Below are positions 53,547 through 63,980 of a DNA stretch of 64,000 nt, one piece after another. Positions within the stretch are counted from its first letter, which is position 1, and each line of letters opens with the position of its first letter. The translations under genes were made by a program, and so were the position numbers. The stretch is from Buttiauxella brennerae ATCC 51605 (lineage in GTDB: Bacteria > Pseudomonadota > Gammaproteobacteria > Enterobacterales > Enterobacteriaceae). The stretch lies in contig NZ_LXER01000023.1 of assembly GCF_001654925.1 (NCBI RefSeq), positions 82,111 through 146,110 on the forward strand, read 5' to 3'. The notes below the pieces were generated by a model, which had not been told where the DNA came from, searched no databases, and saw nothing but the letters and a program-made list of their open reading frames with translations.

Positions 53547-54542
53547 ATGAAGATCAAAGCTACTATTGAACGCATTCCTGGTGGGATGATGCTGGTTCCA
53601 TTGATTCTTGGAGCTATTTTAAATACTTTCGCTCCCGACACTGGCGCCTATTTTGGTTCATTTACTAAAGGGATGATAAGCGGCACCGTTCCCATTCTGG
53701 CTGTTTGGTTCTTCTGTATTGGTGCTTCTATTGATCTTCGTGCAACGGGGACGGTTCTTCGCAAGTCTGGCACCCTGGTACTGACTAAAATTGCCGTCGC
53801 CTGGGTTGTGGCAATGATTGCCGCTTCCTTTATTCCTGAAGGCGGTATTCAGACGGGCATGTTCGCGGGCCTTTCTGTTCTTGCCCTCGTTTCTGCGATG
53901 GACATGACCAACGGCGGCCTGTATGCGAGCCTGATGAACCAATACGGAACTAAAGAAGAATCAGGTGCATTCGTTCTGATGTCACTGGAATCTGGCCCAC
54001 TGATGACCATGGTGATTCTGGGTTCTGCGGGTCTGGCATCCTTTGAAGCACACCACTTTATTGGTGCCGTACTTCCATTCCTGATTGGTTTTGCATTGGG
54101 CAACCTGGACCACGATTTCCGCACATTCTTTAGCAAAGCAACACCCGTTCTGATTCCGTTCTTCGGCTTTGCGCTGGGTAATACCATCAACCTGACCGTG
54201 ATTATGCATACTGGCCTGCTGGGTATTCTGCTGGGTGTAGCCGTCATCATCATCACGGGTATTCCGTTGATTCTGGCTGATAAATACATCGGCGGCGGTA
54301 ATGGTACGGCGGGGATTGCCGCGTCATCTGCAGCAGGTGCTGCGGTAGCAAACCCGGTGATTATCGCGCAAATTAACCCGGCATTCGAACCAGTCGCAGC
54401 ATCTGCAACAGCACTGGTTGCAGCAAGCGTGATTGTAACCGCGATTCTGGTACCAATCATTACCGCACTGTATTCAAGACGAATGGGCGGGAAAGTGGCT
54501 AAAAAGAATGAAACTGATGATGTGGTAGAACTTTCACATTAA
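53547..54542 (+). CDS. kdgT: 2-keto-3-deoxygluconate permease
   Basis: 331 residues with about ten membrane spans. [22 protein letters not shown] at the N-terminus is the KDGT family signature. It imports 2-keto-3-deoxygluconate and probably the 5-keto and diketo intermediates, coupled to protons. It shares the KdgR-controlled region with kduI. Confidence 0.97.
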   Translation: MKIKATIERIPGGMMLVPLILGAILNTFAPDTGAYFGSFTKGMISGTVPILAVWFFCIGASIDLRATGTVLRKSGTLVLTKIAVAWVVAMIAASFIPEGGIQTGMFAGLSVLALVSAMDMTNGGLYASLMNQYGTKEESGAFVLMSLESGPLMTMVILGSAGLASFEAHHFIGAVLPFLIGFALGNLDHDFRTFFSKATPVLIPFFGFALGNTINLTVIMHTGLLGILLGVAVIIITGIPLILADKYIGGGNGTAGIAASSAAGAAVANPVIIAQINPAFEPVAASATALVAASVIVTAILVPIITALYSRRMGGKVAKKNETDDVVELSH

Positions 54543-54561
54543 TAGTTAAAACACTTAATAC

Positions 54562-54589
54562 AAAAATGGAGCCTTGCGGCTCCATTTTT
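54562..54589. terminator. Bidirectional terminator between kdgT and the aminotransferase gene
   Basis: AAAAATGGAGCC, a 4-base loop and GGCTCCATTTTT, between convergent genes. Confidence 0.9.
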
Positions 54590-54596
54590 CGTCTTA

Positions 54597-55781
54597 CTAC
54601 AGCGCCGCTTTTAAGCGTTGCACCGCATCATAAAGCTGCTCTTCAGTGGCGGTTGCGTAGGAGAAGCGCAATGTTCTCTTATCTGCATTATCGCTAAAGA
54701 AGAACTCGCCCGGCACATACACCACACCTTTTTCCAGCGTCTGCTGCAACCAGCGGGTAGTATCAAATTCGTAGCGGAACTTCGCCCACAAGAACATCCC
54801 GCCCTGCGGCTGGTTAAAGGTAATGTGTTCGCCTAATTCCTGCTGCAACAGCGAAGACAATTTCAGGCACTTTTGCTTATAGGCCTCACGGATCAATTCG
54901 ATTTGCGGGTCCAGGCGGTCAAGTGTGAGATACGCCGACACCAGAGATTGCGTAAAGGAGTTTGCATGTAAATCCGTGGCTTGCTTGATGATGGCCACTT
55001 TTTGCTTCATCCACTCCGGCAACACAATCCAGCCGACACGCAGGCCTGGCGCCAGAATTTTAGAAAACGTTGAGGTATAAACCACGTTTTCCGCGCTGCC
55101 ACGTTCGGTAGCCACTTGCAGCAACGTTTTTTCGCGTGCATCGGTGAAGCTGATTGCGCCGTACGGGTCATCTTCAACGATGACGAAGTGATGTTCTTCG
55201 GCCAGTTTGACCAGTTGCTCACGGCGGCTGGCACTTAACGTTGTGCCGCTTGGGTTACCAAAAGTTGGTACCAGGTAGACGCCTTTAATGCGCGTCGTTT
55301 TCAATAATTCTGCTAATTCATCGACGATCATACCGTGTTCATCGCTGCCCACTGATTTCACATCGGCTTCGTTGAGGCTGAGAATTTGCAGCGTAGCCAG
55401 ATAGGTCGGGCGCTCAACAACAAACACGTCGCCTGGGTTCACCAACGCGCGCATCAATAAATCCAACGCCTGCTGTGAGCCAGAAGTGATCAGCAGTTGC
55501 TCAGGGTTGGTGGTAATTCCACGTTGCTGGCACAAACCGACCAGCTGCTGGCGCAATTCAACATTGCCTTCAGTCAGGCCATACTGGAATGCATCATTAA
55601 AATTTTCAGCGACAACTTTTTGCGTCGCAATACCTAGCCCTTCGGTATCAAACAATTCGCTGGAAGGAATGCCTCCGGCGAGCGAAATCACGCCAGGCAT
55701 TTTGCTGTGCTTCAATAATTCTCTGATTGCCGACGGTTGTAGAGCCTGGATACGGTGCGCGAGGTGTGAACTATTACTCAT
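54597..55781 (-). CDS. PLP-dependent class I/II aminotransferase
   Basis: 394 residues from the ATG at 55781 (MSNSSHLAHRIQALQPSAIREL); a longer frame to 55826 is less likely. ISLAGGIPSSELFDTE near the N-terminus, PTFGNPSGTTLS, and the PLP-binding STFSKILAPGLRVGW with the Schiff-base Lys place it with the LysN/ARO8 group (2-aminoadipate or aromatic aminotransferases), without the GntR domain of MocR proteins. The amino donor and substrate are unknown. It lies convergent to kdgT and divergent from xni, so nothing links it to pectin use. Confidence 0.9.
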   Translation of the reverse strand: MSNSSHLAHRIQALQPSAIRELLKHSKMPGVISLAGGIPSSELFDTEGLGIATQKVVAENFNDAFQYGLTEGNVELRQQLVGLCQQRGITTNPEQLLITSGSQQALDLLMRALVNPGDVFVVERPTYLATLQILSLNEADVKSVGSDEHGMIVDELAELLKTTRIKGVYLVPTFGNPSGTTLSASRREQLVKLAEEHHFVIVEDDPYGAISFTDAREKTLLQVATERGSAENVVYTSTFSKILAPGLRVGWIVLPEWMKQKVAIIKQATDLHANSFTQSLVSAYLTLDRLDPQIELIREAYKQKCLKLSSLLQQELGEHITFNQPQGGMFLWAKFRYEFDTTRWLQQTLEKGVVYVPGEFFFSDNADKRTLRFSYATATEEQLYDAVQRLKAAL

Positions 55782-55944
55782 GTTGTTGTCTCTGATTTTT
55801 TTATTCGTTGAAAATATACATAGCAACCTAATTTATTAGCAATGTATTTATTGCGAGTCGTCTTCCTGAATTCCCTTCCTGGGTTCGCGGTCACCCCACA
55901 GAAATGATAGTGTGTGCAAAGCGAATGTCGAAAGCGAAATACTC

Positions 55945-56715
55945 ATGATGATTCATTTACTTATCGTTGATGCCCTGAACTTAATACGCCGTATTCATGC
56001 GGTTCAAGGCTCCCCCTGTGTTGATACCTGCCTGCACGCGCTTGATGCGCTGATTACTCATAGTCAGCCCACGCACGCTGTCGCGGTGTTTGACGACGAA
56101 GACCGCCGCGAAGGCTGGCGACACCAGGTGTTGCCAGACTATAAAGCCGGTCGTGCGCCAATGCCAGATACCTTACATCAAGAAATGCCACTGTTGCGGG
56201 AAGCGTTCGCTAAAAGAGGCGTGGCTTGCTGGCATTCTCATGGAAATGAGGCGGATGATCTTGCTGCCACACTTGCAGTAAAAGTAGCAGTCGGTGGGCA
56301 TCGCGCCACCATTGTTTCGACCGATAAAGGCTTTTGCCAACTGTTAGCGCCCACCATTCAAATCCGCGATTATTTTCAAAAGCGCTGGCTTGATGCGCCT
56401 TTTATCGCACAGGAATATGGCGTGCAGCCTGAACAACTGGCCGATTTTTGGGGGCTTGCAGGGATAAGCAGCAGCAAAATTTCTGGCGTTCCGGGTATCG
56501 GGCCAAAAAGTGCCACGCAATTGATCAATCAATTTTCCACGCTGGAGGCGCTGTACGAACGGCTGGATGAAGTGCCAGAGAAATGGCGCAAGAAGTTAGA
56601 AGAGCATCGGGAAATTGCGTTTATTAGCCGCCAGGTCGCAAAGCTACAGACGGATTTACAGCTGGATGGGAATTTGCAGCAGTTACGATTGCCAGGTGGG
56701 ACGCCCTCACCCTAG
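55945..56715 (+). CDS. xni: Flap endonuclease-like Xni (ExoIX)
   Basis: 256 residues from the ATG at 55945 ([16 protein letters not shown]), where E. coli Xni starts at the equivalent residue. It has the PIN-like 5'-nuclease fold ([27 protein letters not shown]) and a helix-hairpin-helix ([13 protein letters not shown]). It lacks part of the metal set of DNA polymerase I exonuclease, as other Xni do. The last residues GGTPSP are encoded by the adjacent palindromic repeat and replace the short E. coli end. Confidence 0.95.
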   Translation: MMIHLLIVDALNLIRRIHAVQGSPCVDTCLHALDALITHSQPTHAVAVFDDEDRREGWRHQVLPDYKAGRAPMPDTLHQEMPLLREAFAKRGVACWHSHGNEADDLAATLAVKVAVGGHRATIVSTDKGFCQLLAPTIQIRDYFQKRWLDAPFIAQEYGVQPEQLADFWGLAGISSSKISGVPGIGPKSATQLINQFSTLEALYERLDEVPEKWRKKLEEHREIAFISRQVAKLQTDLQLDGNLQQLRLPGGTPSP

Positions 56716-56791
56716 CCCTCTCCCCCAGGAGAGGGAACTGTCCACCGTTTCGCTCTTGGGTTTTCACCCTCTCCCTGAGGGAGAGGGTGAT
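56703..56791. repeat. Large CCCTC/GAGGG palindromic repeat at the xni 3' end
   Basis: CCCTCACCCTAGCCCTCTCC, with an inner CCTCTCCCCCAGGAGAGG hairpin, then CACCCTCTCCCTGAGGGAGAGGGTG. It shares its left arm and inner hairpin with the copy between cysI and cysH. It covers the last codons of xni and the space to rlmM, and may end both convergent transcripts. Confidence 0.75.
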
Positions 56792-56795
56792 TAAA

Positions 56796-57896
56796 TTAAC
56801 GCTCGTCGCGACGACCACCGACAGCTGCCCACATACGGCGCACGTGTACGGTGACTTCTTCACGATCGTGGTACAACTGGCGCGCCTGGATCTCAGCACT
56901 GATACCATGTTCCGCCAGTTTTTCATGAATCAATGCCAGGTTTTGCGACACTTCTTCATAGCGCTTCTTCATTGGCAGCTTGAGGTTGAAAATGGTTTCA
57001 CGGCACCAGCCATTGATTAACCACGTTGCCATCAGACTCGCCACTTTCGCCGGTTTCTCAACCATGTCGCAAACCATCCAGGAGATGTTGTTGCGGCTTG
57101 GCTTATATTTGAAACCATCTTCCTGCAACCAGGTCACCTGCCCTGTGTCCATCAGGCTTTGCGCCATCGGGCCATTATCAACAGAACAAACCCACATGTT
57201 GCGTTGCGTTAACTGGTAAGTCCAACCACCAGGACAGGCCCCAAGGTCTACGGCATGCATCCCGTTTGCCAGGCGCTCATCCCACTCATCAGCCGGAATA
57301 AAAGTATGGAATGCTTCTTCGAGTTTCAGCGTTGAACGGCTTGGCGCTTCAGAAGGTAACTTCAGACGTTGAATGCCCATATAGAAAGGCGAGTTGTTAT
57401 TGCTATAGGAATAGCCGGTATAACAACAGCCTGGCGCGATGAAGAATACATGCACAACCGGGCGTTTCGGCGTTTCGTAATTGGTCAGGATCCCCGCGTC
57501 ACGCAAGCTGGCACGCAGTGGAACCGTCAGCTTACGACAGAACTTCATCAACTCTTTGCTTTCGTTGGTGTCGGCAACTTCAACACGCAGATCGCCGCCT
57601 TTCTCAACGACACCAGTCAGCATCCCGGTGATAGGCGTAATGCGATCGTCGGTCGGAAGATCTTTCAGCAGTTCACCGGCAACAATCATCTGACGGGCAA
57701 AAATCAGATCTTTGAATGGCAGCTCACGCGCCAGCTTGTCAGCGTCATCTTGCTGATAGCATTCGTAAATAACATAACCGCTGTTTTCTTTAACGCGCGC
57801 GAAACCAAAAACGCCACGCTGCCCGGCTTTATCGGTAATCTCCGCCGCGCACTCTTTCTCAAAACCTTGTCGGCAATACAAAATAACTTTATTCAT
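56796..57896 (-). CDS. rlmM: 23S rRNA (cytidine(2498)-2'-O)-methyltransferase RlmM
   Basis: 366 residues, same as E. coli. An N-terminal THUMP-like domain is followed by a Rossmann methyltransferase with [14 protein letters not shown] for SAM. The K-D-K-E tetrad is expected (VCDMVEKP holds the Asp). It makes Cm2498 in 23S rRNA. It starts within the ygdD 3' end (8-base overlap). Confidence 0.97.
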   Translation of the reverse strand: MNKVILYCRQGFEKECAAEITDKAGQRGVFGFARVKENSGYVIYECYQQDDADKLARELPFKDLIFARQMIVAGELLKDLPTDDRITPITGMLTGVVEKGGDLRVEVADTNESKELMKFCRKLTVPLRASLRDAGILTNYETPKRPVVHVFFIAPGCCYTGYSYSNNNSPFYMGIQRLKLPSEAPSRSTLKLEEAFHTFIPADEWDERLANGMHAVDLGACPGGWTYQLTQRNMWVCSVDNGPMAQSLMDTGQVTWLQEDGFKYKPSRNNISWMVCDMVEKPAKVASLMATWLINGWCRETIFNLKLPMKKRYEEVSQNLALIHEKLAEHGISAEIQARQLYHDREEVTVHVRRMWAAVGGRRDER

Positions 57897-58284
57897 GGCT
57901 CACGCCCCTACGTTTCAGGCGCATTGCACCAATCAACATCAAGATCCAACCAGCGAGAAAACTGAACCCGCCAACCGGTGTAACAAACGCCCACAGGCGT
58001 AAATGAGACAGCGCCAGGCAATAAAGACTGCCGCTAAATAGAACCGTACCGAGCGCCATAAATACGCTGCTCCAGTAAAACCAAATGCTGATCCGGCGCT
58101 GCATAGCAACCGCCAGACCAAAAATTGCTAACGTATGAAACGCTTGATACTCAAGGCCGGTTTGAATCCAGCCCATCTCCACAACACCAAGCGTTTTACT
58201 CAAGACATGCGCCCCAAAAGCACCGAGGGCAACAAAGATAAAACCGCTAACTGCGGCAAAAATCAGCATGAAACGGCTGGTCAT
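57889..58284 (-). CDS. ygdD: Inner membrane protein YgdD (DUF423)
   Basis: 131 residues from the ATG at 58284 ([20 protein letters not shown]), as in E. coli. Four membrane spans. GAFGAHVL and [12 protein letters not shown] are the conserved DUF423 stretches. Function unknown. It follows gcvA by 48 bases and overlaps rlmM. Confidence 0.95.
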   Translation of the reverse strand: MTSRFMLIFAAVSGFIFVALGAFGAHVLSKTLGVVEMGWIQTGLEYQAFHTLAIFGLAVAMQRRISIWFYWSSVFMALGTVLFSGSLYCLALSHLRLWAFVTPVGGFSFLAGWILMLIGAMRLKRRGVSHE

Positions 58285-58332
58285 GGTGCACCCTAAAGTA
58301 AGGCGTAGCAACATGGCTACGCGATGGTTTGC

Positions 58333-59250
58333 TTATTGATCATAGCGAAAACGGAATTTTTCTTGTTCGCTCGCGGTTTTCGCCAGAATCCACTGCCTGA
58401 AGGCCGCTATTTTACCCAGTTCTGCCTGGCTGTCATGACAAACAAGATAAAACGCGTTTTTACTCACCAGAACATCGTTGAATGGGCAAACTAAGCGGCC
58501 AGCTTCAAGCTCTGATTGCGCCATCACATTGTTCGCCAGAGCAATACCTTGCCCATGAATGGCGGCCTGCAGCACCATTGCGCTGTGGCTGAAAATAGGG
58601 CCTTGCTGCACATTGATATGGCTCACGCCCAACTGGCGCGTGTAAGTTTGCCAGTCACGGCGGGATGCATCGTGCAGCAAAGTATGATGAGCAAGATCTT
58701 CAGGTGTTTTGATTGGCTTATCGCCCGTCAACAGCATCGGCGAGCACACTGGCAGTAAATATTCTGCGTACAGTTTTTCTACACGCAAACCTGGCCAGTT
58801 GCCACGACCATAAAAAATCGCGACGTCGACATCGTCAGAAAGTTTATCTTCCTGGCGGTCGACGGCCTGAATTCGAACATCAATTCCCGGATAAGCTGTA
58901 TTAAAGCTAGTGAGGCGTGGAACCAGCCAATGAATGGCAAAACTTGGCAACAAACTGACCGTCAGCGCACCTTTAGCACTGCGTGCCTGAAGTTTACGCG
59001 TCGCTTCGGTCAAATGCGAAAATATCTCTTTGATGTCCAGATAGTAACTTTGCCCCTCTTCCGTCAGCAATAGTGAGCGGTTACGACGGCGGAACAACTT
59101 AAGACCCAGAAAATCTTCCAGGGACTTAATCTGGTGGCTGACAGCAGCCTGAGTGACGAACAATTCGTCGGCCGCTTTAGTAAAACTCAGGTGACGAGCA
59201 GCGGCATCGAAGACACGTAATGCATTTAGTGGTGGCAAACGCTTGGACAT
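58333..59250 (-). CDS. gcvA: Glycine cleavage system LysR-type regulator GcvA
   Basis: 305 residues. The N-terminal helix-turn-helix (SFTKAADELFVTQAAVSHQIKSLE) is followed by a LysR effector domain. It activates the gcvTHP operon with glycine and represses it with purines, together with GcvR. It also drives gcvB, which starts 129 bases away in the opposite direction. Confidence 0.98.
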   Translation of the reverse strand: MSKRLPPLNALRVFDAAARHLSFTKAADELFVTQAAVSHQIKSLEDFLGLKLFRRRNRSLLLTEEGQSYYLDIKEIFSHLTEATRKLQARSAKGALTVSLLPSFAIHWLVPRLTSFNTAYPGIDVRIQAVDRQEDKLSDDVDVAIFYGRGNWPGLRVEKLYAEYLLPVCSPMLLTGDKPIKTPEDLAHHTLLHDASRRDWQTYTRQLGVSHINVQQGPIFSHSAMVLQAAIHGQGIALANNVMAQSELEAGRLVCPFNDVLVSKNAFYLVCHDSQAELGKIAAFRQWILAKTASEQEKFRFRYDQ

Positions 59251-59343
59251 AGTTGATTGGCTTAAATGTTAAAGTCTATTAACAAACAGGCGAACAAAGT
59301 TAACCTATTAGTTTTTTTTATCTGAGCCATTATAAATTGTCCG

Positions 59344-59372
59344 TTGAGGATGCACCAGCAAATACCTATAGT
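59344..59372 (+). promoter_or_regulatory. gcvB promoter
   Basis: TTGAGG (59344-59349) and TATAGT (59367-59372) are 17 bases apart, and the RNA start lies seven bases later. The space to gcvA should contain GcvA sites. Confidence 0.8.
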
Positions 59373-59378
59373 GGCGTC

Positions 59379-59584
59379 ACTTCCTGAGCCGGAACGAAAA
59401 GTTATCTGAAATGCGTGTTTCGGAGGGCTTTTGGCTTACGGTTGTGATGTTGTGTTGTTGTGTTTGCAATTGGTCTGGCATTCCAGACCCCGGTAGCTAA
59501 GCTACCCCTTTTTCACTTCCTGTACATTTACCCTGTCTGTCCATAGTGATTAATGTAGCACCGCAAATTGCGGTGCTTTTTTTT
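59379..59584 (+). ncRNA. gcvB: GcvB small regulatory RNA
   Basis: About 206 bases between gcvA and ygdI. It starts ACTTCCTGAGCCGGAACG and holds the G/U-rich seed R1 (GGTTGTGATGTTGTGTTG) and the CACTTCCTGTACATTTACCC region, both nearly identical to E. coli as I recall it. The terminator is AGCACCGC/GCGGTGCT plus T8. With Hfq it represses many amino acid and peptide transporter mRNAs. Ends are by comparison. Confidence 0.97.
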
Positions 59585-59621
59585 GCCTGTAGTTTGAACA
59601 ACTGCAATTCGAGCAAAAAGA

Positions 59622-59849
59622 TTACTGATCCAGCTCAACCATCTCTTTTACATCCGTACGGTTAATCTGCTGTTTGTTACCGTTGGCATCTTTATAAGAA
59701 ATCATCCCGGTTTCATCATCAGTTTTCGGTTTGCCATCGGACACAATGGTACGGCCATCGTTGGTGTGCATTACGTAATTCGGGCTAGAACATCCTGAAA
59801 GACCAAAAGCCATAACACCTACGAATACTGCTGCGGCTGCCTTGTTCAT
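59622..59849 (-). CDS. ygdI: Small lipoprotein YgdI (DUF903)
   Basis: 75 residues. The signal ends in a lipobox, GLSGCSS. The mature part has YVMHTNDGRTIVSDGKPKTD, the SH3-like DUF903 fold shared with YgdR. Function unknown. TTCTCCTTA on the plus strand shows its ribosome binding site, AAGGAGAA. Confidence 0.95.
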   Translation of the reverse strand: MNKAAAAVFVGVMAFGLSGCSSPNYVMHTNDGRTIVSDGKPKTDDETGMISYKDANGNKQQINRTDVKEMVELDQ

Positions 59850-60042
59850 ATTCTTCTCCTTAGTAGCGTTTAATGCTGATTAACTCTAAAAAATAAAGTG
59901 GGTGAAACATTCACCTAACATTAATTAGCATAACGCTCTTTCCCGAGCTTGCCAGTTTATGCAGACTATTCCGAAGGTCATTGATCCCTTGTGCGATTAA
60001 AGCAAATGCGCCACGATCGACGGATTGGATACGAGGAAAATC

Positions 60043-61248
60043 ATGAAAACTTTTAATCCTGCCCAGTTTCGCAGCCAGTTTCCGGCACTGGCAGATGCCG
60101 GTGTTTATCTCGATAGCGCCGCCACGACACTCAAGCCTCTTGCCGTTATTGAAGCCAGCCAGCAATTTTATAGCCTGAGCGCGGGTAACGTTCACCGCAG
60201 CCAATTTGCGGCGGCACAGCGCCTTACAGAACGGTATGAAGCCGCCCGTGATAGCGTCGCGACTCTCCTCAACGCACCTTCAGGCAAAGATATTGTCTGG
60301 ACGCGTGGCACGACCGAAGCGATAAACCTCGTGGCTCAGTGTTATGCACGCCCTCGCCTGCAACCAGGCGATGAAATCATCGTTAGCGAAGCAGAGCATC
60401 ACGCGAATTTTGTGCCGTGGCTGATGGTTGCCGAGCAAACGGGTGCGAAGGTCATTAAGTTGCCGCTTGGCAAAGATTACCTCGCCGACCTAACCAAACT
60501 GCCAGCGTTGCTCAATGAGCGAACCAAAATTCTGGCATTAGGGCAGATGTCTAACGTCACTGGCGGTTGCCCGGACCTGGTTAAGGCCATCACGCTGGCT
60601 CATGCCGCGGGTGCCGTAGTCATGGTCGATGGCGCACAAGGCGTGGTGCACTGCCCGCCTGATGTACAAGCGCTGGATATCGATTTTTATGCCTTCTCCG
60701 CCCACAAACTTTATGGCCCAACCGGTATCGGTGCGCTATACGGTAAAAGCGAGCTGTTAGAAGAAATGTCGCCATGGCTTGGCGGCGGCAAGATGATCAC
60801 ACACGTCTCGTTTGAGGGGTTTAAAACGCAGCCGGTGCCGTATCGCTTTGAAGCCGGTACGCCAAACGTTGCGGGTGTGATTGGCCTGAGTGCAGCTCTT
60901 GAGTGGCTTGAAACGGTTGATTTAACAGAAGCAGAAACTTATAGCCGGGGGCTTGCAACATTAGCGGAAGCGCAGCTGGCTAAGCGCCCTGGTTTTCGCA
61001 GTTTCCGCTGCCAGGACTCAAGCCTGCTGGCGTTCGATTTCGAAGGCGTTCACCACAATGATATGGTCACTCTGATGGCAGAAGCCGGTATTTCACTGCG
61101 CGCCGGGCAACATTGTGCTCAGCCGTTGCTCGCAGCATTAGGTGTGAGCGGTACACTGCGCGCCTCTTTTGCGCCGTACAATACACAAAGCGATGTAGAT
61201 GCGTTGGTTAAAGCCATCGACAATGCGCTGGAAATTTTGGTGGATTAA
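60043..61248 (+). CDS. csdA: Cysteine desulfurase CsdA
   Basis: 401 residues from MKTFNPAQFRSQFPAL; a six-codon extension upstream is possible but E. coli CsdA starts here. The PLP Lys lies in FSAHKLYGPTGIG, and the active-site Cys in LRAGQHCAQP. It removes sulfur or selenium from cysteine and passes it to CsdE and TcdA (CSD system). It is followed without a gap by csdE. Confidence 0.97.
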   Translation: MKTFNPAQFRSQFPALADAGVYLDSAATTLKPLAVIEASQQFYSLSAGNVHRSQFAAAQRLTERYEAARDSVATLLNAPSGKDIVWTRGTTEAINLVAQCYARPRLQPGDEIIVSEAEHHANFVPWLMVAEQTGAKVIKLPLGKDYLADLTKLPALLNERTKILALGQMSNVTGGCPDLVKAITLAHAAGAVVMVDGAQGVVHCPPDVQALDIDFYAFSAHKLYGPTGIGALYGKSELLEEMSPWLGGGKMITHVSFEGFKTQPVPYRFEAGTPNVAGVIGLSAALEWLETVDLTEAETYSRGLATLAEAQLAKRPGFRSFRCQDSSLLAFDFEGVHHNDMVTLMAEAGISLRAGQHCAQPLLAALGVSGTLRASFAPYNTQSDVDALVKAIDNALEILVD

Positions 61249-61689
61249 ATGACAAATGAATTCCTGGCCAGTCACCCTTTTGGTACCTCAATTACCGCCG
61301 ACAGCCTGCGAGCCACATTTGCACCGTTGCAGCAATGGGAAGACAAATACCGCCAGCTCATCCTGTTAGGGAAACAGCTTCCGGCACTGCCCGAAGACTT
61401 AAAAAGTGATGAAATCGAAATTGCAGGCTGTGAAAATCGCGTCTGGTTGGGGTATAGCCTCCAGGCAAATAGCACGCTGCATTTCTATGGTGATAGCGAA
61501 GGGCGAATCGTTCGGGGTTTGCTGGCGGTATTACTCACCGCTATTGAAGGGAAAACGGCGGCACAATTGCGGAATGAAGATCCGCTTGCTCTGTTTGATG
61601 ATCTTGGCCTGCGCAACCAGTTAAGTGCTTCACGCAGCAGCGGGCTTGCGTCATTAGCGCAAGCCGTGCGCGTTGCGGCTCAGGCCTGA
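61249..61689 (+). CDS. csdE: Sulfur acceptor protein CsdE
   Basis: 146 residues, SufE family. The acceptor Cys lies in [12 protein letters not shown] near residue 61. It takes persulfide from CsdA. It starts at the base after the csdA stop and its 3' end overlaps the convergent tcdA by ten bases. Confidence 0.97.
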   Translation: MTNEFLASHPFGTSITADSLRATFAPLQQWEDKYRQLILLGKQLPALPEDLKSDEIEIAGCENRVWLGYSLQANSTLHFYGDSEGRIVRGLLAVLLTAIEGKTAAQLRNEDPLALFDDLGLRNQLSASRSSGLASLAQAVRVAAQA

Positions 61690-62489
61690 TTACGCGCCGC
61701 TTTTGCCATCATTTTCTTTAATACATGGGACACCGCCACGAAACCAAAGCTGGCGGTGACCATGGTTGCCGCACCAAAACCGGATGCACAATCCATGCGT
61801 TTCGGTCCTTCGGCGGTACTTTTCATCCCACATACCGAGCCATCAGCCTGCGGATAAACCAACGCTTCGGTGGAAAACACGCAATCAATTCCGAGCTTTC
61901 CTTTACTGTTCTTCACCACGCCAAAATCGCTTTTTAATCTTTCACGCAGTTTTGCCGCTAATGGATCCTGAATCGTTTTCGCCAGATCGGTCACCTGGAT
62001 CTGTGTCGGATCAATTTGGCCGCCCGCTCCGCCCGTGGTCACTAACGGAACCTTATAACGACGGCAATACGCGATAAGAGCCGCTTTCGGTCGCACGCTA
62101 TCAATAGCATCAATCACGTAGCTGAAACCCTGGTTGAGCAGCTGCGCGGTGTTTTCAGCGGTAATAAAATCATCCACTACCGTGACACGGCACTCCGGGT
62201 TAATTTCACGGATACGCGCCGCCATCACTTCTGCCTTGGACTGCCCTACCGTAGCCCGCAAAGCGTGGATCTGACGGTTAGTGTTCGTCACACAAACATC
62301 GTCCATGTCGATAAGCGTAATTGCACCGATACCGGTACGAGCCAGCGCTTCTGCCGCCCAGGACCCCACGCCACCAATGCCAATCACGCAAACATGCGCA
62401 TCAGCGAACAGTTGCAGAGCATCGCGGCCGTACAAACGAGCAGTACCACCAAAGCGTTGCAGCCAGGCGTCGGTCAAAACTACAGACAT
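61680..62489 (-). CDS. tcdA: tRNA threonylcarbamoyladenosine dehydratase TcdA
   Basis: 269 residues of the E1/ThiF family. [19 protein letters not shown] is the ATP-binding loop, with [15 protein letters not shown] following. It converts t6A to cyclic ct6A in tRNA, working with the CSD proteins encoded next to it. It is convergent with csdE. Confidence 0.97.
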   Translation of the reverse strand: MSVVLTDAWLQRFGGTARLYGRDALQLFADAHVCVIGIGGVGSWAAEALARTGIGAITLIDMDDVCVTNTNRQIHALRATVGQSKAEVMAARIREINPECRVTVVDDFITAENTAQLLNQGFSYVIDAIDSVRPKAALIAYCRRYKVPLVTTGGAGGQIDPTQIQVTDLAKTIQDPLAAKLRERLKSDFGVVKNSKGKLGIDCVFSTEALVYPQADGSVCGMKSTAEGPKRMDCASGFGAATMVTASFGFVAVSHVLKKMMAKAARNQA

Positions 62490-62534
62490 TACGTTATCCT
62501 CGGAAAATCTTTGCAGGTGTTATTGCAGATATAG

Positions 62535-62558
62535 ATGACGGGCTGATTATACAGCCCG
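62535..62558. other. Hairpin between mltA and tcdA
   Basis: GACGGGCTG and CAGCCCGTC flank a 6-base AT loop. No T-run on the minus strand. It could dampen mltA read-through into tcdA. The loop reads TATAAT on the minus strand, so a tcdA -10 element is an alternative. Confidence 0.45.
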
Positions 62559-62570
62559 TCTGCGGGAAGA

Positions 62571-63671
62571 TTAACCCGTGAATACACTGTTGGTGGTGCC
62601 CGGCGCATTTTTCAGCACCCAAACGCGGCCATAATGGTTGTACCAACCCGCACGGTGACCGGCATCTGCCCCAATCCCCTGGTAGATATCAAAGTGCTGC
62701 CCTTTAATCGCACCGCCAACATCCAGCGCAACCATAACGCGCAATTCATATTGCCCGCTAAATTTGCCGTTGTTATCCAGTAACGGGACTTCTGCCAGAA
62801 TAGTGGTGCCCGCAGGAATAATAGAACGGTCAGATGCAACAGAGGCACGGCCAATCAACGGCACAGCACTCGCCCCTTTCACTGGTGCGAAGCTTGCTGG
62901 TTTAAAGAAGACGAAAGAGGGGTTCTGCTCAAGCAGCTCCTGCACTTGCGCCGGGCTGTGGGTTTCTCCCCAGTGGCGAATCGCCTGCATCGACATATCT
63001 TCTTTCTTGACTTCACCACGGTCGATGAGCACCTTGCCGATACTGCGGTAGGCGTGGCCGTTCTTACCCGAGTAACCAAAGAAGGTTAATGGCTGGCCGT
63101 CACCGAAATCAATATAGCCGCTGCCCTGCACATCCATAATGAAGTTGTCCATTAAGGAGTTGCTGTAAGCAATGATATAGCTGTCGCTTAGCGCACCACT
63201 GTAGATCTCAGCACGAGACGGTAAGCGCCCACGCTTTGGCGGCATACGGTAGATAGGATACTGGAACTCGCCCTGACGGGTGTAACGCGCCTGTACCACA
63301 GGAGTGTAGTAGCCGGTGAATTGCACGTTACCGTAGTTGTCTGCACCTTCCATCTGCCAGGCATCAATACCGTACTGGCTCAGCTTGCTGGTGTCGCCAC
63401 CGTCACGTAGCCACTGCTGAACGGCACCATAAACATCGCTCTTGCTATTATAGAGGCGCGGAGATGCAGAACGAATCTGGTTAACTTGTTCAGCAAAGTC
63501 GCCACCGTTAATCGGTGCACCCACCGCATCGGGGCGGTTGACGAGTGAAAAAGGCTGAGAAAACTTCCCGTCCTTATATTGCTGGCCTTTATCTGTCGGT
63601 TTTGAGGAACAGCCCGCCAGAATGGCAACCATTACTCCAGTTACAATGTACTTCGTCCAACGTCCTATCAT
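62571..63671 (-). CDS. mltA: Membrane-bound lytic murein transglycosylase A
   Basis: 366 residues. The signal ends in LAGCSSKP with the lipidated Cys. The MltA barrel carries NVQFTGYYTPVVQARYT and a C-terminal 3D domain with ALDVGGAIKGQHFDIYQG, whose Asp is catalytic. It cleaves glycan strands with 1,6-anhydro products at the outer membrane. It is divergent from the tRNA. Confidence 0.98.
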   Translation of the reverse strand: MIGRWTKYIVTGVMVAILAGCSSKPTDKGQQYKDGKFSQPFSLVNRPDAVGAPINGGDFAEQVNQIRSASPRLYNSKSDVYGAVQQWLRDGGDTSKLSQYGIDAWQMEGADNYGNVQFTGYYTPVVQARYTRQGEFQYPIYRMPPKRGRLPSRAEIYSGALSDSYIIAYSNSLMDNFIMDVQGSGYIDFGDGQPLTFFGYSGKNGHAYRSIGKVLIDRGEVKKEDMSMQAIRHWGETHSPAQVQELLEQNPSFVFFKPASFAPVKGASAVPLIGRASVASDRSIIPAGTTILAEVPLLDNNGKFSGQYELRVMVALDVGGAIKGQHFDIYQGIGADAGHRAGWYNHYGRVWVLKNAPGTTNSVFTG

Positions 63672-63862
63672 TACTTCCTCGCCCTGATTATATTTCGCGC
63701 CTGGCCCGGGATACTTCTAGATGCAGCCACGGGAAGATAGCAAACACCAGGCAAGAATTAAACGTGTTGGACCCCACACAGACCAGATGTGTTCACTATC
63801 TGTACTTAAAGTAAATTATTATCAGCTACATGTGACAAATCGGGCATTTATTAAAAAAAAGG

Positions 63863-63890
63863 TTGCATCAAAAGCCGGGCAGAGTATAGT
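63863..63890 (+). promoter_or_regulatory. Promoter of the initiator tRNA operon
   Basis: TTGCAT and TATAGT are 16 bases apart, followed by a GCGC discriminator typical of stringently controlled stable RNA promoters. The tRNA begins 14 bases later. Confidence 0.8.
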
Positions 63891-63903
63891 GCGCTTCCAC
63901 GGA

Positions 63904-63980
<77 letters not shown>

